Origin: Pseudozyma flocculosa PF-1
Taxonomy: Eukaryota; Basidiomycota; Ustilaginomycetes; Ustilaginales; Ustilaginaceae
DNA length: 64,000 nucleotides
Direction of reading: 5' to 3'
NCBI RefSeq assembly: GCF_000417875.1
Contig: NW_006920873.1
Coordinates: forward strand, 8,048-72,047
Shown here: in pieces, positions 19,692 to 29,719 of the stretch
Position numbering within the stretch: position 1 is the first letter of the stretch
How the letters are laid out: each line of letters starts with the position of its first letter
Notes under the pieces: model-generated
Databases searched by the model: none
The model's input: the letters and a program-made list of their open reading frames with translations, nothing else
Told to the model about the DNA's origin: nothing
Made by a program: the position numbers and the translations under genes

Positions 19692-20172
19692 GGCGGGCGG
19701 CGGTGTTGATGGGTATATGGTGGTGGTGGTGGTCGTCGTTGGCTGGCCCGACGAGGGTCGAGTTGATTCCGAGGGCTGAGGCCGCGTGGGGTTCGTGGCT
19801 GCGTCCGGGTTGCGAGGTGGGTGGCCCGTCCGTGGGCTGCCCAGGCCAAGGCAGGCCTGCCAGTGTTTGCAGTGAATCGGGATGTCGCCCCGATGCAAAA
19901 AAGTAGAAGGCTCGCTGATCGGCCCGCGTGGCCCTGGCGGGTGAGAAGGAAAGGCGGGCGTTTGGCATGCTCGCCTCAGCCCGCCTTGGAAATCTCCACC
20001 TTGGTTGGTTGCCCCTCGTTTGGGTGACCAACAAACCGGAGGCAGCCTTAGCTTGGCCCCTCGCTCGACCACCGACCGGCTTCCTCACCGCCACCACCAC
20101 CACCATCGTCGTCATCGTCGTCCACCCCAATTCGACCCTCTCCGCCTCACCTCGCCGCCACCCTCCCTCGAA
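19692..20172. promoter_or_regulatory. Divergent promoter region, VPS23 and MSS51
   Basis: A 481-bp tract between two start codons pointing apart. It contains ACC/GTT-type short runs near both starts and CCAGGCC-like words near 19835-19860. No TATA box was seen. Confidence 0.55.
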
Positions 20173-22590
20173 ATGAGGCCCACGACCGCCGCCGCATCGG
20201 CATCGGCATCGTGCCTTCGTGCCCGCTCCACCGCCAACAGGTCCATCGCCGCCCCCTTCATGACCGCGGCTGCAGCTCACCATTCCTACCGCCGCCCCAC
20301 TGCCGCAACACCGTCGACGACATGCGCCGCACCCTCCGCTTCCGCACTCCTGCACCAGCAGACCCGCTCCCTCTTTGGTCTCTCGCTCTTTGGCGCCAAG
20401 AAGCCAAAGGACGACGCAGCGGACCCCTTTGCCGCCGGCAGGCGCAAGCAACCCATCCTCTCCCAGGACAACCTCTTCCACCCCTTTTCCCAATCCCCAA
20501 TCCCCGCCATCCGCGCACGCGGCGAGCGCATCCGCTCCCTCGCACCCTGCCCCGTCAGCATGGCAAAGTACAAGCAGCGCAGGCTCGTCAACTTCGAGTG
20601 CCCCGACTGCGGTTGGCCCACCCACTTTAGCGAAAAAGAGTGGCAGGAGGACACCGAACACCCAAAGTACGTCGCACGCCTCCGCGAGGCAAACGAGGAC
20701 GAGCACGACCTCCGCAGCGGCCGCGACATGAACGAGTTCAAGCTGCCCGGCCCCCAGGGCTTTGAAGAGACCATCAACATGTCGAGCTGGGACGTGTTTT
20801 TCTACACGCGCAACTTTAACTCGATCGAGTCGGACCGCAGCCGCAGGCACGTCAGCAAGCTCCTCACCTTCCCCACCACCGTCGGCGCCGTCATCCACGA
20901 AAACAGCCCCTACACCAAGCGCAGCCGCAGGCTCACCCACGAGGGCCTCCGCAGCATGATTGCCCTCCGCCAGACGCTCCACCCAAAGGCCGGCGACAAG
21001 CCCTCGCTCGACGTCATGCGCATCTTTGTCGTCGGCGCGCGCGCAGAGGCATCCCTCCCGCCCGCCGTCTGGGACCAGCTGACCTACATGTTCCCCAACG
21101 TGCCCTTCCACGTCTACCTCATCGGGCCCGAGGCGCCCCTGCCCGGCGATGGCGCTAGCAGCAACAAGGCGGCCCCAACGACGACGCAGCAGCAGGATGC
21201 GCAGGCGAACGGCGGCAGCAGCGACAACAACAGCAACAACAACGGCGGCGGCTCCGGCAGCATCTCGATGCACAAGGGGCGCACGCGCAAGAGCAACTTT
21301 GGCGTGCCCTCGAGGACCGTCGTCGTGTCCGAGGGCCTCACCATCACCACGATCCAGTCCAAGTACGAGGAGGTGCACGCCCAGTTTGAGCCCTTTGACC
21401 CGTACACCGACGTCTTTTTCGCCTTTAGCCCGGGCTTTGGCTTCCCGAGCCAGGTGGCCGTCGAGGAGGCGGACCGCGCGCGCCAAGAGGGGCGCGACGA
21501 CGTGCGGAGGATGCAGGCGGCGCGCAGCACCTACCACGCCGCGGGCGCCGAGAGCGCCGAGTNNNNNNNNNNNNNNNNNNNNNNNNNNNNNNNNNNNNNN
21601 NNNNNNNNNNNNNNNNNNNNNNNNNNNNNNNNNNNNNNNNNNNNNNNNNNNNNNNNNNNNNNNNNNNNNNNNNNNNNNNNNNNNNNNNNNNNNNNNNNNN
21701 NNNNNNNNNNNNNNNNNNNNNNNNNNNNNNNNNNNNNNNNNNNNNNNNNNNNNNNNNNNNNNNNNNNNNNNNNNNNNNNNNNNNNNNNNNNNNNNNNNNN
21801 NNNNNNNNNNNNNNNNNNNNNNNNNNNNNNNNNNNNNNNNNNNNNNNNNNNNNNNNNNNNNNNNNNNNNNNNNNNNNNNNNNNNNNNNNNNNNNNNNNNN
21901 NNNNNNNNNNNNNNNNNNNNNNNNNNNNNNNNNNNNNNNNNNNNNNNNNNNNNNNNNNNNNNNNNNNNNNNNNNNNNNNNNNNNNNNNNNNNNNNNNNNN
22001 NNNNNNNNNNNNNNNNNNNNNNNNNNNNNNNNNNNNNNNNNNNNNNNNNGTCGACGCCTCTGCGCAGCCGGCGGGCGGCGACGTGCCGGCGCAGGAGCCG
22101 GCGCCCATCTTTTCCTCGCCGCGGGGCGACTCGTTTACGGCGCTGACGGCGGCACCGGTGGTGCAGGCGCAGCGCGAGTGGGCCAAGGCGCTGGGCCAGA
22201 TTCTGTCTACGCGGTGCGCGCTGGTGGCGACGGGCTTTTCGCCGGCCGACGTGGAGCGCGACGTGCTGGCGTTTGAGAGCGTCGAGGGGGTGCGGGGCGA
22301 GTTTGACTGGCTTATTACGCCCGGCGAGAATGTGTTTGCCAGCCAGCAGTGGGCCGTCGGTGAGTGTGGCTGCGCTGCGGTCCGTGCTGCCCTGCCCCAG
22401 GCGATGGACAGCTGGGCTGACGTCTCGATCCCTTTCTTCCCCTTCGTTGTTCCCCCTCCGGCCCCCGGTCCCCGCGCCCGTGCCCCGCTCTGCAGCCGAT
22501 TTCGACCCGCGCGTGGCGGTCAAGGCCAACTGGGGCCTGTGGGCGGTGAGGGGCAAGCGGTACGACATCCAGGGCCCGACGGGGCAGTAG
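20173..22590 (+). CDS. MSS51: Mss51-like translational activator of mitochondrial COX1 (contains assembly gap)
   Basis: First coding part 20173-21562, then 487 N, then 22050-22359, a 136-bp intron (22360-22495), and a last exon 22496-22590. The N-terminus is a mitochondrial presequence rich in Ala, Ser, Arg and Thr (residues 1-75), ending near RSLFGLSLFG. The zinc-binding part has CPVSMAKYKQRR and FECPDCGWPTHFS (about residues 125-155), typical of Mss51, followed by the core with SWDVFFYTRNF and SKLLTFPTTVGAVIH. The tail VKANWGLWAVRGKRYDIQ completes the family. In yeast Mss51 starts translation of COX1 mRNA and couples it to Cox1 assembly. The frame before the gap and the frame after it differ, so either the gap size is wrong or an intron lies inside it; the protein cannot be joined from this sequence. 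A Gly/Asn/Gln-rich insert occurs around 21150-21265. Confidence 0.88.
21563..22049. other. Assembly gap (487 N)
   Basis: An unsequenced or unresolved stretch inside MSS51. The coding frame is shifted across it, so its length is not exact or it hides an intron. Confidence 1.
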
Positions 22591-23138
22591 CCGCAGCAGT
22601 GGGTCGGAAGAGAAGAGAGGGTGTGTCGCTGCCAGGTCGCGGTGCCCCGAGGACGTTGGTTGGAGTCGATCTCGAGCGAGACTTTGAAGAGATATGCAGC
22701 TCAACACTTGCCCTACCTTGGGCGCTTGGCTCGGTTGGTTGGTTTGGCACGTGGCTACGAGTGCGAGGCGGGCGGAGCGGTGCAGAGGCCCGGCGAGGAC
22801 GGCGAGGGGGAGCGCAGGTAGCCTCGACTGGCGCTGTTTGTCGAGCGAGGCAGAGGCGAGAGGGGTGGCATGCCTGCTCGCCTGCTCGCTCGCTCGCTCG
22901 TCGAGGTGGATGGTGTAGGTTTTGTATGCGAAGCGGTACGTACGATTGAAGCTCGCGGGGTCGCGGGCGGACTCAGGCTGCGCTCCTCTGCTCTTTGCGT
23001 CACACGACACCGCGACCGCGACCGACCGACGTGTGGAGGGGCAGGGGCACGGGCGGGGGCAGGGGCACGGGCCATGGTGCGGCGTTAGTAGACACCTCGC
23101 TCGCCTGCCCGCCCTCGGCCGCGTCGGTGGCTCTCCCG

Positions 23139-23160
23139 CCGTACCGTACCGTACCGTACC
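23139..23160. repeat. (GTACC)4 pentanucleotide repeat
   Basis: Four perfect GTACC units lie in the gene-free tract between MSS51 and the dehydrogenase. Confidence 0.85.
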
Positions 23161-23476
23161 TCTCGCCCATTGCATCTGATCCATGGCGGCCTTGGCCTGT
23201 CGTTGCTCTCTTAGCCTACCAGCCTGGGACACTAGCTAGGCAACTACTCTGGGAGTTTGGTGCACCTCGACCAGGTCACGGGCCGGCCGGTTGCCGCCTT
23301 AGCTTGCTTGCTACGACGAGGTTGCGATCCTCATTTCGCTTGGCATCTGACGCTGCTGCCGCTGCTGCTGCTGCTGCCCTCTTGTGCAATCCCATGACCG
23401 TCTGGCCTGTTCTTCGTTTCAGGACGGCTTGGCCTGGCCGTGGTCTGTGCCCGCTCTGGACAAGGCATCGAGGGGG

Positions 23477-23482
23477 TATAAA
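23477..23482 (+). promoter_or_regulatory. TATA box of the zinc dehydrogenase gene
   Basis: TATAAA lies 147 bp before the ATG, followed by a C-rich leader. It is the only such word in this tract. Confidence 0.6.
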
Positions 23483-23623
23483 GAAGGTGGATTGCGCTGC
23501 CCTCATCCACCTCCCAGACCCCATCGCACCCTCTTCCGCACCGGCACCCGCACCCGCATCATCCCTTCGAGCCCTCTTTCCCCCCATAACCTTGGCTTTC
23601 TTCCATCCCTCTGTGCCAGCGCC

Positions 23624-24802
23624 ATGTCCTCCAACGCGACGGCGACCACCACGCCTGCCTCGACGACGATGCAGGCGCTCGTGTACAAGGGCCCGTTTAG
23701 CGTCTCGATCGAGTCGGTCCCCGCGCCGCGGATCGAGCACCCCTCCGACGCCGTGGTGCGCATCACGAGCAGCGCCATCTGCGGCTCGGACCTGCACATG
23801 TACGAGGGACGCACTGCCGCCGAGCCGGGCCTGCGATTCGGCCACGAGAACATGGGCATCGTCGAGTCGGTCGGCGACGCCGTGAGCGTGGTCAAGGTGG
23901 GCGACCGCGTCGTGATGCCCTTCAACGTCGCCTGCGGCTCCTGCGCCAACTGCCAGTCGGCCAAGACGGCCTTCTGCACCCAGGTCAACCATGGCTTCGC
24001 CGGCGGCGCCTACGGCTACGTCGCCATGGGACCCTACCCGGGCGGACAGGCCGAGCGGATCCGCGTGCCGTTTGCCGATTTCAACTGCCTCGTCCTCCCG
24101 CCGGGCACCGACAACGAGGCCGACTTTATCCTCCTCGCCGACGTATTCCCCACGGGCTACCACGGCTGCAAGCTAAGCGGCCTGCAGCCGGGCGAGAGCA
24201 TCGTCGTCTTCGGCTGCGGGCCCGTCGGCATCATGGCGGGCTACTCGGCCCGCCTCCTCGGCGCCGCCGAAATCTACATGGTCGACCGCGTCCCCGAACG
24301 CCTCGCCCTCGCGCGCAACTTTGGCGCCGTCGCCATCGACTTTTCAAAGGGCGATGCCGTGCGCCAGATCCTCGACCTGCGCCGTGGGCGCGAGGTGGAC
24401 CGCGGCGTCGATGCCGTCGGATACCAGGCCGTGACGCACGACGGAAAGACGGAACAGCCAAACGTCGTCCTCAACGCCCTCGTCGACCTCGTACGCCCCT
24501 GCGGCGGCCTCGGCATCCCGGGCCTCTACGTCCCCAGCGACCCGGGCGCTCCCGACGACGACGCCCGCCTCGGCGTCATCAAGTTCCCCTTTGGCCGCTT
24601 CTTTGAAAAGGGACTCAGCCTCGGCTGCGGTCAGGCAAACGTCAAGAGCTACAACCGCCAGCTGCGCGACCTCATCGTCGCCGGCGTCGCCAGGCCCTCG
24701 TTTATCATCAGCAACGAGGTCAGCCTGAGCGAGGCCCCCGACGCCTACGACAAGTTCCAGAAGCGCATCGACGGGTATTCCAAGGTCATCCTCCATCCCT
24801 GA
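23624..24802 (+). CDS. Zinc-dependent alcohol dehydrogenase, glutathione-independent formaldehyde dehydrogenase type
   Basis: An intronless gene of 392 residues belonging to the medium-chain dehydrogenase family. Catalytic zinc ligands are visible at Cys53 (AICGSDLH) and His74-Glu75 (FGHENMG). Structural zinc cysteines are at 104, 107, 110 and 118 (CGSCANC and FC). The NAD-binding fold has GCGPVG (197-202), and an Asp in YMVDR at the end of the second strand suggests NAD preference. The segment NHGFAGGAYGYVAMGPYPGGQAE is characteristic of the formaldehyde dismutase/dehydrogenase branch that does not use glutathione. It probably oxidises aldehydes or alcohols in the cytosol, perhaps in detoxification; the substrate is not proven by sequence. 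A TATA box and C-rich leader suggest regulated expression. It converges with a glutathione-transferase gene 214 bp away. Confidence 0.88.
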   Translation: MSSNATATTTPASTTMQALVYKGPFSVSIESVPAPRIEHPSDAVVRITSSAICGSDLHMYEGRTAAEPGLRFGHENMGIVESVGDAVSVVKVGDRVVMPFNVACGSCANCQSAKTAFCTQVNHGFAGGAYGYVAMGPYPGGQAERIRVPFADFNCLVLPPGTDNEADFILLADVFPTGYHGCKLSGLQPGESIVVFGCGPVGIMAGYSARLLGAAEIYMVDRVPERLALARNFGAVAIDFSKGDAVRQILDLRRGREVDRGVDAVGYQAVTHDGKTEQPNVVLNALVDLVRPCGGLGIPGLYVPSDPGAPDDDARLGVIKFPFGRFFEKGLSLGCGQANVKSYNRQLRDLIVAGVARPSFIISNEVSLSEAPDAYDKFQKRIDGYSKVILHP

Positions 24803-25016
24803 GCAGGCGGCGGGTTGCGGGCTGCGGGCGGCGGCGTCGGCGGCGGCGGCGACAGTGGGCTTGGCTGGCACAAAGGCAATCGCATTCCTGCTCCTTTCTG
24901 GTCGTCTCAGTCGCTCTCCATCTCAGCCTTTTTCTTCTTTCCATCTCTCTGCGCGTGGCGGAGGGAAAGGGGGCTACTGCGGCAGCGACGACGAGACATG
25001 CGCGCCTCTGCGGGGG

Positions 25017-25763
25017 CTACTTGTCGGCGGCGTGGGGCAGCGCGAGGTTGTCGCCGACCCACTTCCACAGCGGCTCGAGCGATCCGCCGTGTGCGGCCTT
25101 GAGGGCGGCGTCCATGGTCTGCCTGCCGCGGGCAAAGGCGACCCATCCGAGGAAGGCGGCGACGCAGATGTCGGTGTAGCTGAGCGAGGTTCCGTTGAGG
25201 AAGGGGGCGGAGCCGTCGTAGAGGCTGGCGAAGGGTTCGACGACGCGGACGACGTCGGCGACGGGGTCGTTTGCGGACTGGTCGTCGCGGTAGGCCTGGA
25301 GCGTCTTGGGGAACCAGGCGTTGCGGGTGTCGTAAAAGTACTGCCTGCCGCGGTCGTCGAGGAGCTCGGGGACGTAGGGGAGGATGTTGACGTAGTGGTC
25401 GTCAAACGTGAGGCTGGAGAGGGCGGGCACGAAGGCGTCGTCGTGGCGCTTCCAGTCCCAGAATGCGTCGTCGCCGTGTCCGAGGGCCTGGAGCCTCTTT
25501 GCGATGTCGACCGAGTCGTTGACCACCTCGCCCGACTTGGGCAGGACGAGGGTGGGGAGCGTGTAGCGCAGCCGCGCGCCCTCGGGCCGCTGCGGGGCGC
25601 CGAGCGAGGCCGAGACGCTGGCGACGTCGGCCATGCAGACGGGCCTGCGGACGTAGGGCAGCGAGAGGTGGACCAGGGTATAGTAGGTGCGCAGCGTGGC
25701 GGGCGACCAGCTCGTGTGGTCGGCGCTGTCAATGTCGTAGAAGGTGAAGACGTCGGTGGTCAT
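25017..25763 (-). CDS. Glutathione S-transferase-like protein
   Basis: A single exon of 248 residues. The start at 25763 (MTTDVFTFYDID) begins the thioredoxin-like domain, and upstream codons in the same frame look like leader. The N-terminal segment WSPATLRTYYTLVHLSLPY and the turn TLPTLVLPKSGEVVNDSVDIAKRL (residues about 65-95), with a Pro in cis position and the Asp-Ser pair that holds the glutathione gamma-glutamyl group, are typical of the fungal etherase-like (FuA/Ure2-like) groups. Residues 110-245 form the helical C-terminal domain, with SYTDICVAAFLGW. Such enzymes conjugate glutathione or cleave glutathionyl aromatics. The exact class and substrate cannot be given. Its neighbour downstream is a dehydrogenase of possible detoxifying role; upstream it diverges from the DUF4396 gene. 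Confidence 0.8.
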   Translation of the reverse strand: MTTDVFTFYDIDSADHTSWSPATLRTYYTLVHLSLPYVRRPVCMADVASVSASLGAPQRPEGARLRYTLPTLVLPKSGEVVNDSVDIAKRLQALGHGDDAFWDWKRHDDAFVPALSSLTFDDHYVNILPYVPELLDDRGRQYFYDTRNAWFPKTLQAYRDDQSANDPVADVVRVVEPFASLYDGSAPFLNGTSLSYTDICVAAFLGWVAFARGRQTMDAALKAAHGGSLEPLWKWVGDNLALPHAADK

Positions 25764-26834
25764 GGTGAGGATAGTGGAGGGGCGACGGCGAGGGGGTCCA
25801 GAGGGGGGCGATGCGGTGGTGTTGATGGTGGACGGAAAGGAACGTTGCACCGCGCTGTTGGGTCCCGGCTTGACCAGTGCAAAGGCCTCGCGTCGAGGCC
25901 GAGGCGGGCCAAAAAGGCCGCGCAAGCGTTGGCGAGGCCGAGGGCAGCGGGTGGGCACTCAGCAGCATGCGATCAGGATGGACCGTCAGGTGAGGCCAGC
26001 GCAGGGCAAAGCAGGCCAGCGCTGATCTCGCTACGACCGACTGGTGCCGGTGCCCGCGCTCTGTGCCTAAACTCCGCGATGCGATGCGATGCGATGCCAG
26101 GCTATGCCAGACCAGACGGACGAGGGCATGCCGAACCAACGTGGAGGAGCTGCGTCGAGGGAGCATGGGCGTGCGTCTGTGCATCTGTGCATGTGCGGAC
26201 GCCTACATACCCGGCGGAGATCGACGACGACGGCGGCGGCGGCGGCGGCGAAGTCGAGCTAGAAGTAGTACTGTAGCGTAGCCTATGGAGAGCGCAAATG
26301 GCCTCTTCCTCTGCCTCTGCCTCGGAGGTCGGACGAGTCCAGCTGGCGGCAGGGACCGGCATCCTTGCGGGCGTGAAGCGGCCAGCGCCGAGACGAACTG
26401 GATCGGAATCTCGAATCGGACCAAGGGCTGTCCAGTTGGGCCCACGTACCAGGCCAGGCCAGGCCGCTGCGCGCCGTCCCCAGAGTTTCGGGGGCAGGCC
26501 AGATGAGAGATTGAGGTGAGGCAATTTCGCCGCTCGACGACCACCGGCCGCACCGGGCTGGGGCCAAATTCGCGCAACCCAAGCAACGGATAGAGGCACG
26601 GCGAAATTGACGCAGCCCCACAGGCTCCCGTCCCGACACGGGGTGCGTCTTCTTCCGACCCGGCACTAGTCTGAGAGGCTTTGCCAACCATGTCGATCCA
26701 GAGAGAGGCTATAAAAGGTTGTTGGATCGGATGGGCAGGGCAAGAGGGAGGAGGAGACGACAGCGAGAGGGTATGATTTCCATCAACAGCGACTGCGACT
26801 GCCACTGCGACTCGACGACGACCCACCGCCCACC
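25764..26834. promoter_or_regulatory. Divergent promoter region, GST gene and DUF4396 gene
   Basis: A 1.07-kb gap between two start codons facing away from each other. It includes a (GATGC)-type run near 26080-26098, a CCAGGCCAGGCC cluster at 26449-26466 and a TATA box at 26710 for the right-hand gene. No coding feature is supported. Confidence 0.5.
26710..26716 (+). promoter_or_regulatory. TATA box of the DUF4396-like gene
   Basis: TATAAAA lies 125 bp before the ATG at 26835. Confidence 0.6.
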
Positions 26835-27671
26835 ATGCTCAGGTCGACGGCCCATCCAGCGACGCTGCGGCGTCTTGGCGTCGGCGCGCTTTCCCCTCTG
26901 CCCGTCCATCTGCTCTCCTTCGGTGCGCAACACGGTATCCGTCGAGCGTCTTCGGTCCCTCCCTCCCCGACACCGACATGCACACCCACACCTACGACGA
27001 CACGCACGCGCACACGCACACCGACACCGACACCACCGCCGGCGGCAGCAACGACGACGTCACGGTGGGGAGCCACGACGACGTGGCGGTTCTGGAGGTG
27101 CCGCACAACGTGGCTCCGGGCGGGTACGAATACGTTCCGCTGCCTCGTAGGCTGCACGCTGGGCGATCTCGGCATGCTCTGGTACCTCCAGCACCGTGGA
27201 CTCGTCGACACGTGGGGTATGCATGTCTCCATGGGTCTGTCCAGTACGTCTTTGGCCCCCTCCCCCTGTCCCCTCTCCCTGCCGCCGACACCAACCTGAC
27301 TCAACTGACACCCCACAAGCGACGCCATGCCGTGCGGGCGCCGGACAGTGACGTCCGGGATCGCCACTTCGCTCCTCGTCGAAACCCTGCTCCTCCGATA
27401 CGGGCCTACCCGCATGCCCCTCGGCCAAGCGGCCAGCACGGCAATGGGCATGAGCCTCATCTCGATGCTCGCCATGGAGTCGGTAGAGACGGCCGTCAAC
27501 CTACACCTCACCTCGTCCTTGTCCTCGTCCTTGTCCTCGTCTTCGTCGGGCATCGACCTCGCCAGTCCCGCCTTCTGGCTCGCCGCCCTCTTGTCGGCCT
27601 CGGCGGGCTTCCTCGCCCCCCTGCCCTATAACTACTGGCGCATCAAGATCTACGGTCGTGCTTGTCATTGA
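26835..27671 (+). CDS. DUF4396-family membrane protein, possibly mitochondrial
   Basis: Exons 26835-27243 and 27349-27671 join across a 105-bp intron (GTACGT donor, GGACAG acceptor) to give 243 residues. The join produces HVSMGLSMTSGIATSLLVET, a conserved-looking stretch of this family; the alternative acceptor at 27319 breaks the frame. The C-terminal half is conserved in style: AGTNTFRCLVGCTLGDLGML, a second hydrophobic segment around GMSLISMLAMESVE, and the ending FLAPLPYNYWRIKIYGRACH. Three or four membrane segments are likely. The first 35 residues are rich in Arg, Ala and Leu and could target mitochondria. A Thr/Pro/Arg stretch encoded by an ACACCC-type tandem repeat links the two parts. 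The family has no established function. Confidence 0.75.
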
Positions 27672-27904
27672 GTTTGAGCCCTCAGCCTCCCCGATCCCCA
27701 TGCGATGCTCGCGACCGTGCAATGTCATCGCAGGGCGCTTTGCTCGACCTCGCCCCCCCCCCCGGTCCGACTACGACAACGACGCTCCAGGTGTGATATC
27801 GATGCCGTCGTTTGCCATTTCGTCTTGTCGCTGCTTCGACTTTGTACATCCGAGGGGGGGCCATCCCTCTCGCTGCGGCGTCCGACGGCCCTCCTCTGGC
27901 CTCC

Positions 27905-27931
27905 CCCTGCCCCTGCCCCTGCCCCTGCCCC
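27905..27931. repeat. (CCCCTG)n hexanucleotide repeat
   Basis: Four to five CCCTGC units sit immediately after the stop codon of the carboxylase gene on the minus strand, so they begin its 3' untranslated region. Confidence 0.8.
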
Positions 27932-28346
27932 TCACATGCGGTACACGCCGTCGCCGCGGTGGTTGCCGTCCCAGGCCGGGTGGTCCTCGCCGCGCTGCTT
28001 GCTCCTCCACCGCCCGGCGTTGGCCACGCCCAGGCCGAGGGCGAGGACGTTGCGCGTGTCCTGTGGGCGGATCACGCCGTCGTCCCACAGCCGCGCGCTG
28101 GCGTACTCGGGCAGGCTCTGGTGCTCAATTTTGTCGCGCAGCCCCTCCTGCTTGCTCTTGTCGCTGCTCACCGTCGTCATGACCTGGCTCAGCTGCTCGC
28201 CCCCCATGACGCCCACGCGCGCGTTGGGCCACATCCACAGGAACCGAGGGCTGTAGGCCCGCCCGCACATGCCGTAGTTGCCCGCCCCAAACGAGCCGCC
28301 GACGATGACCGTCAGCTTGGGCACGTCGGCGCACGCCACCGCCCGC

Positions 28347-28377
<31 letters not shown>

Positions 28378-29719
28378 TCCGCTCGGCCTTGGTGCCCACC
28401 ATGTAGCCCGTCACGTTGACCAGGAACACGAGCGGGATCTGGCGCTGGTTGCACAGCTGGATAAACGACGTCGCCTTCTTGGCGCTCTCGCCAAACAGGA
28501 TGCCGTTGTTGCCAATGATGCCGACGTCCTGGCCGGCGATGCGCGCAAAGCCCGTCACAATCGTCTTGCCGTAGAGCTTCTTGAACTCGTGGAAGCGCGA
28601 GCCGTCGACGATGCGCGAGATGACGTCGCGCATGTCGAACGGCTTGCGCAGGTTCGAGGGAACGATGCCGTGCAGCTCGGCGGCGTCGTAGAGGGGCGCC
28701 TCGACCGGGTGCTCGACCGAGGCCGGGCTGCGGCCGCACAGGCCCAGGTTGGCCACCGCCTCGCGCGCCAGCACAATGGCGTGGGCGTCGTCGACGGCCA
28801 GGTGGTCGGTGACGCCGGACTCGGTCGAGTGCATCTCTCCGCCGCCGAGCGTCTCGTCGTCGACGACCTCGCCCAGCGCCGCCTTGACGAGCGGCGGGCC
28901 GGCGAGGAAGATGGTGCCCTGGTTGCGCACGATGATGGTCTCGTCGGCCATGGCGGGCACGTAGGCGCCGCCGGCGACGCTGATGCCGTGCACGACCGAG
29001 ATCTGCGGGATGCCGAGCGCCGACATCTGGGCCATGTTGTAAAAGATGCGGCCAAAGTGGTTCTCGTCGGGGAAGACGTCGGCCTGGTGGGGCAGCGCGG
29101 CGCCGCCGCTCTCGTTGAGGTAGACGCAGGGCAGGCGGTTCTCCTTGGCAATGGCCTGGGCGCGCAGGTGCTTCTTGACGCTGATGGGGTAGTAGCTGCC
29201 GCCCTTTACGGTGGGATCGTTGGCCACCACCATGCACTGGGTGCCCGAGACGTTGCCGATGCCGGCAATGACGCCGGCGGCGGGCACCTCGTCGCTGCCG
29301 TACATTTCGTAGGCGGCCAGGGGCGAGATCTCGAGGAAGGGCGAGCCGTGGTCGAGGAGGGCGGCAACGCGATCGCGGGGCAGCATCTTTCCTCGCGAGA
29401 GATGGCGGGCGCGCGCCTTTTCCGAGCCGCCGAGCGAGATCTTTGCGTGCTTGGCGTCGAGCTGCTCGACGAGCGAGTCCATGCTGGCCTTGTTGGAGGC
29501 GAAGTCTTCGGACGACGTGTCGACGTTGTTGGGCAGGATCGACGAGAGGTGCTGCGGCACCGAGTGGGAGCGGGCGGTAAAGGCGCGCACGCCGGCCGCC
29601 GCCGCCGCCAGCCTCGAGGCCGACGAGGAGGAAGAGGCGGCGCCAGACGACGCCGCCGTTGACGACGTCGAGGCCAGCGCGAGGCGGCCCAGGGAAGAAG
29701 AGGCAGTGCGGGCGATCAT
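27932..29719 (-). CDS. MCCB: Methylcrotonoyl-CoA carboxylase beta (non-biotin) subunit
   Basis: An intronless gene of 595 residues. The first 45 residues form an Arg/Ser/Ala mitochondrial presequence ending near AFTARSHS. The rest is a complete acyl-CoA carboxyltransferase: N-half with [39 protein letters not shown] (a segment typical of MCC beta) and [21 protein letters not shown]-half with [39 protein letters not shown] and [18 protein letters not shown]. The subunit transfers carboxyl from biotin on the alpha subunit to 3-methylcrotonyl-CoA, a step of leucine breakdown in the mitochondrial matrix. It is distinguished from propionyl-CoA carboxylase beta by the methylcrotonyl-type motifs. 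The alpha subunit gene is not in this window. The gene stands head to head, across 4.2 kb, with the large coiled-coil gene. Confidence 0.95.

Larger units (their letters stand above)
22591..23623. other. Intergenic tract upstream of the zinc dehydrogenase
   Basis: Holds a GTACC tandem run, a GCTGCT run near 23350-23380 and the TATA box at 23477. No gene is supported; the open frames here are low-complexity reading of repeats. Confidence 0.6.

Noticed and set aside
27320..27348. Exon start at 27320 for the DUF4396-like gene
   Set aside because: It leaves the reading frame broken; the acceptor at 27348 restores it and rebuilds the conserved segment.
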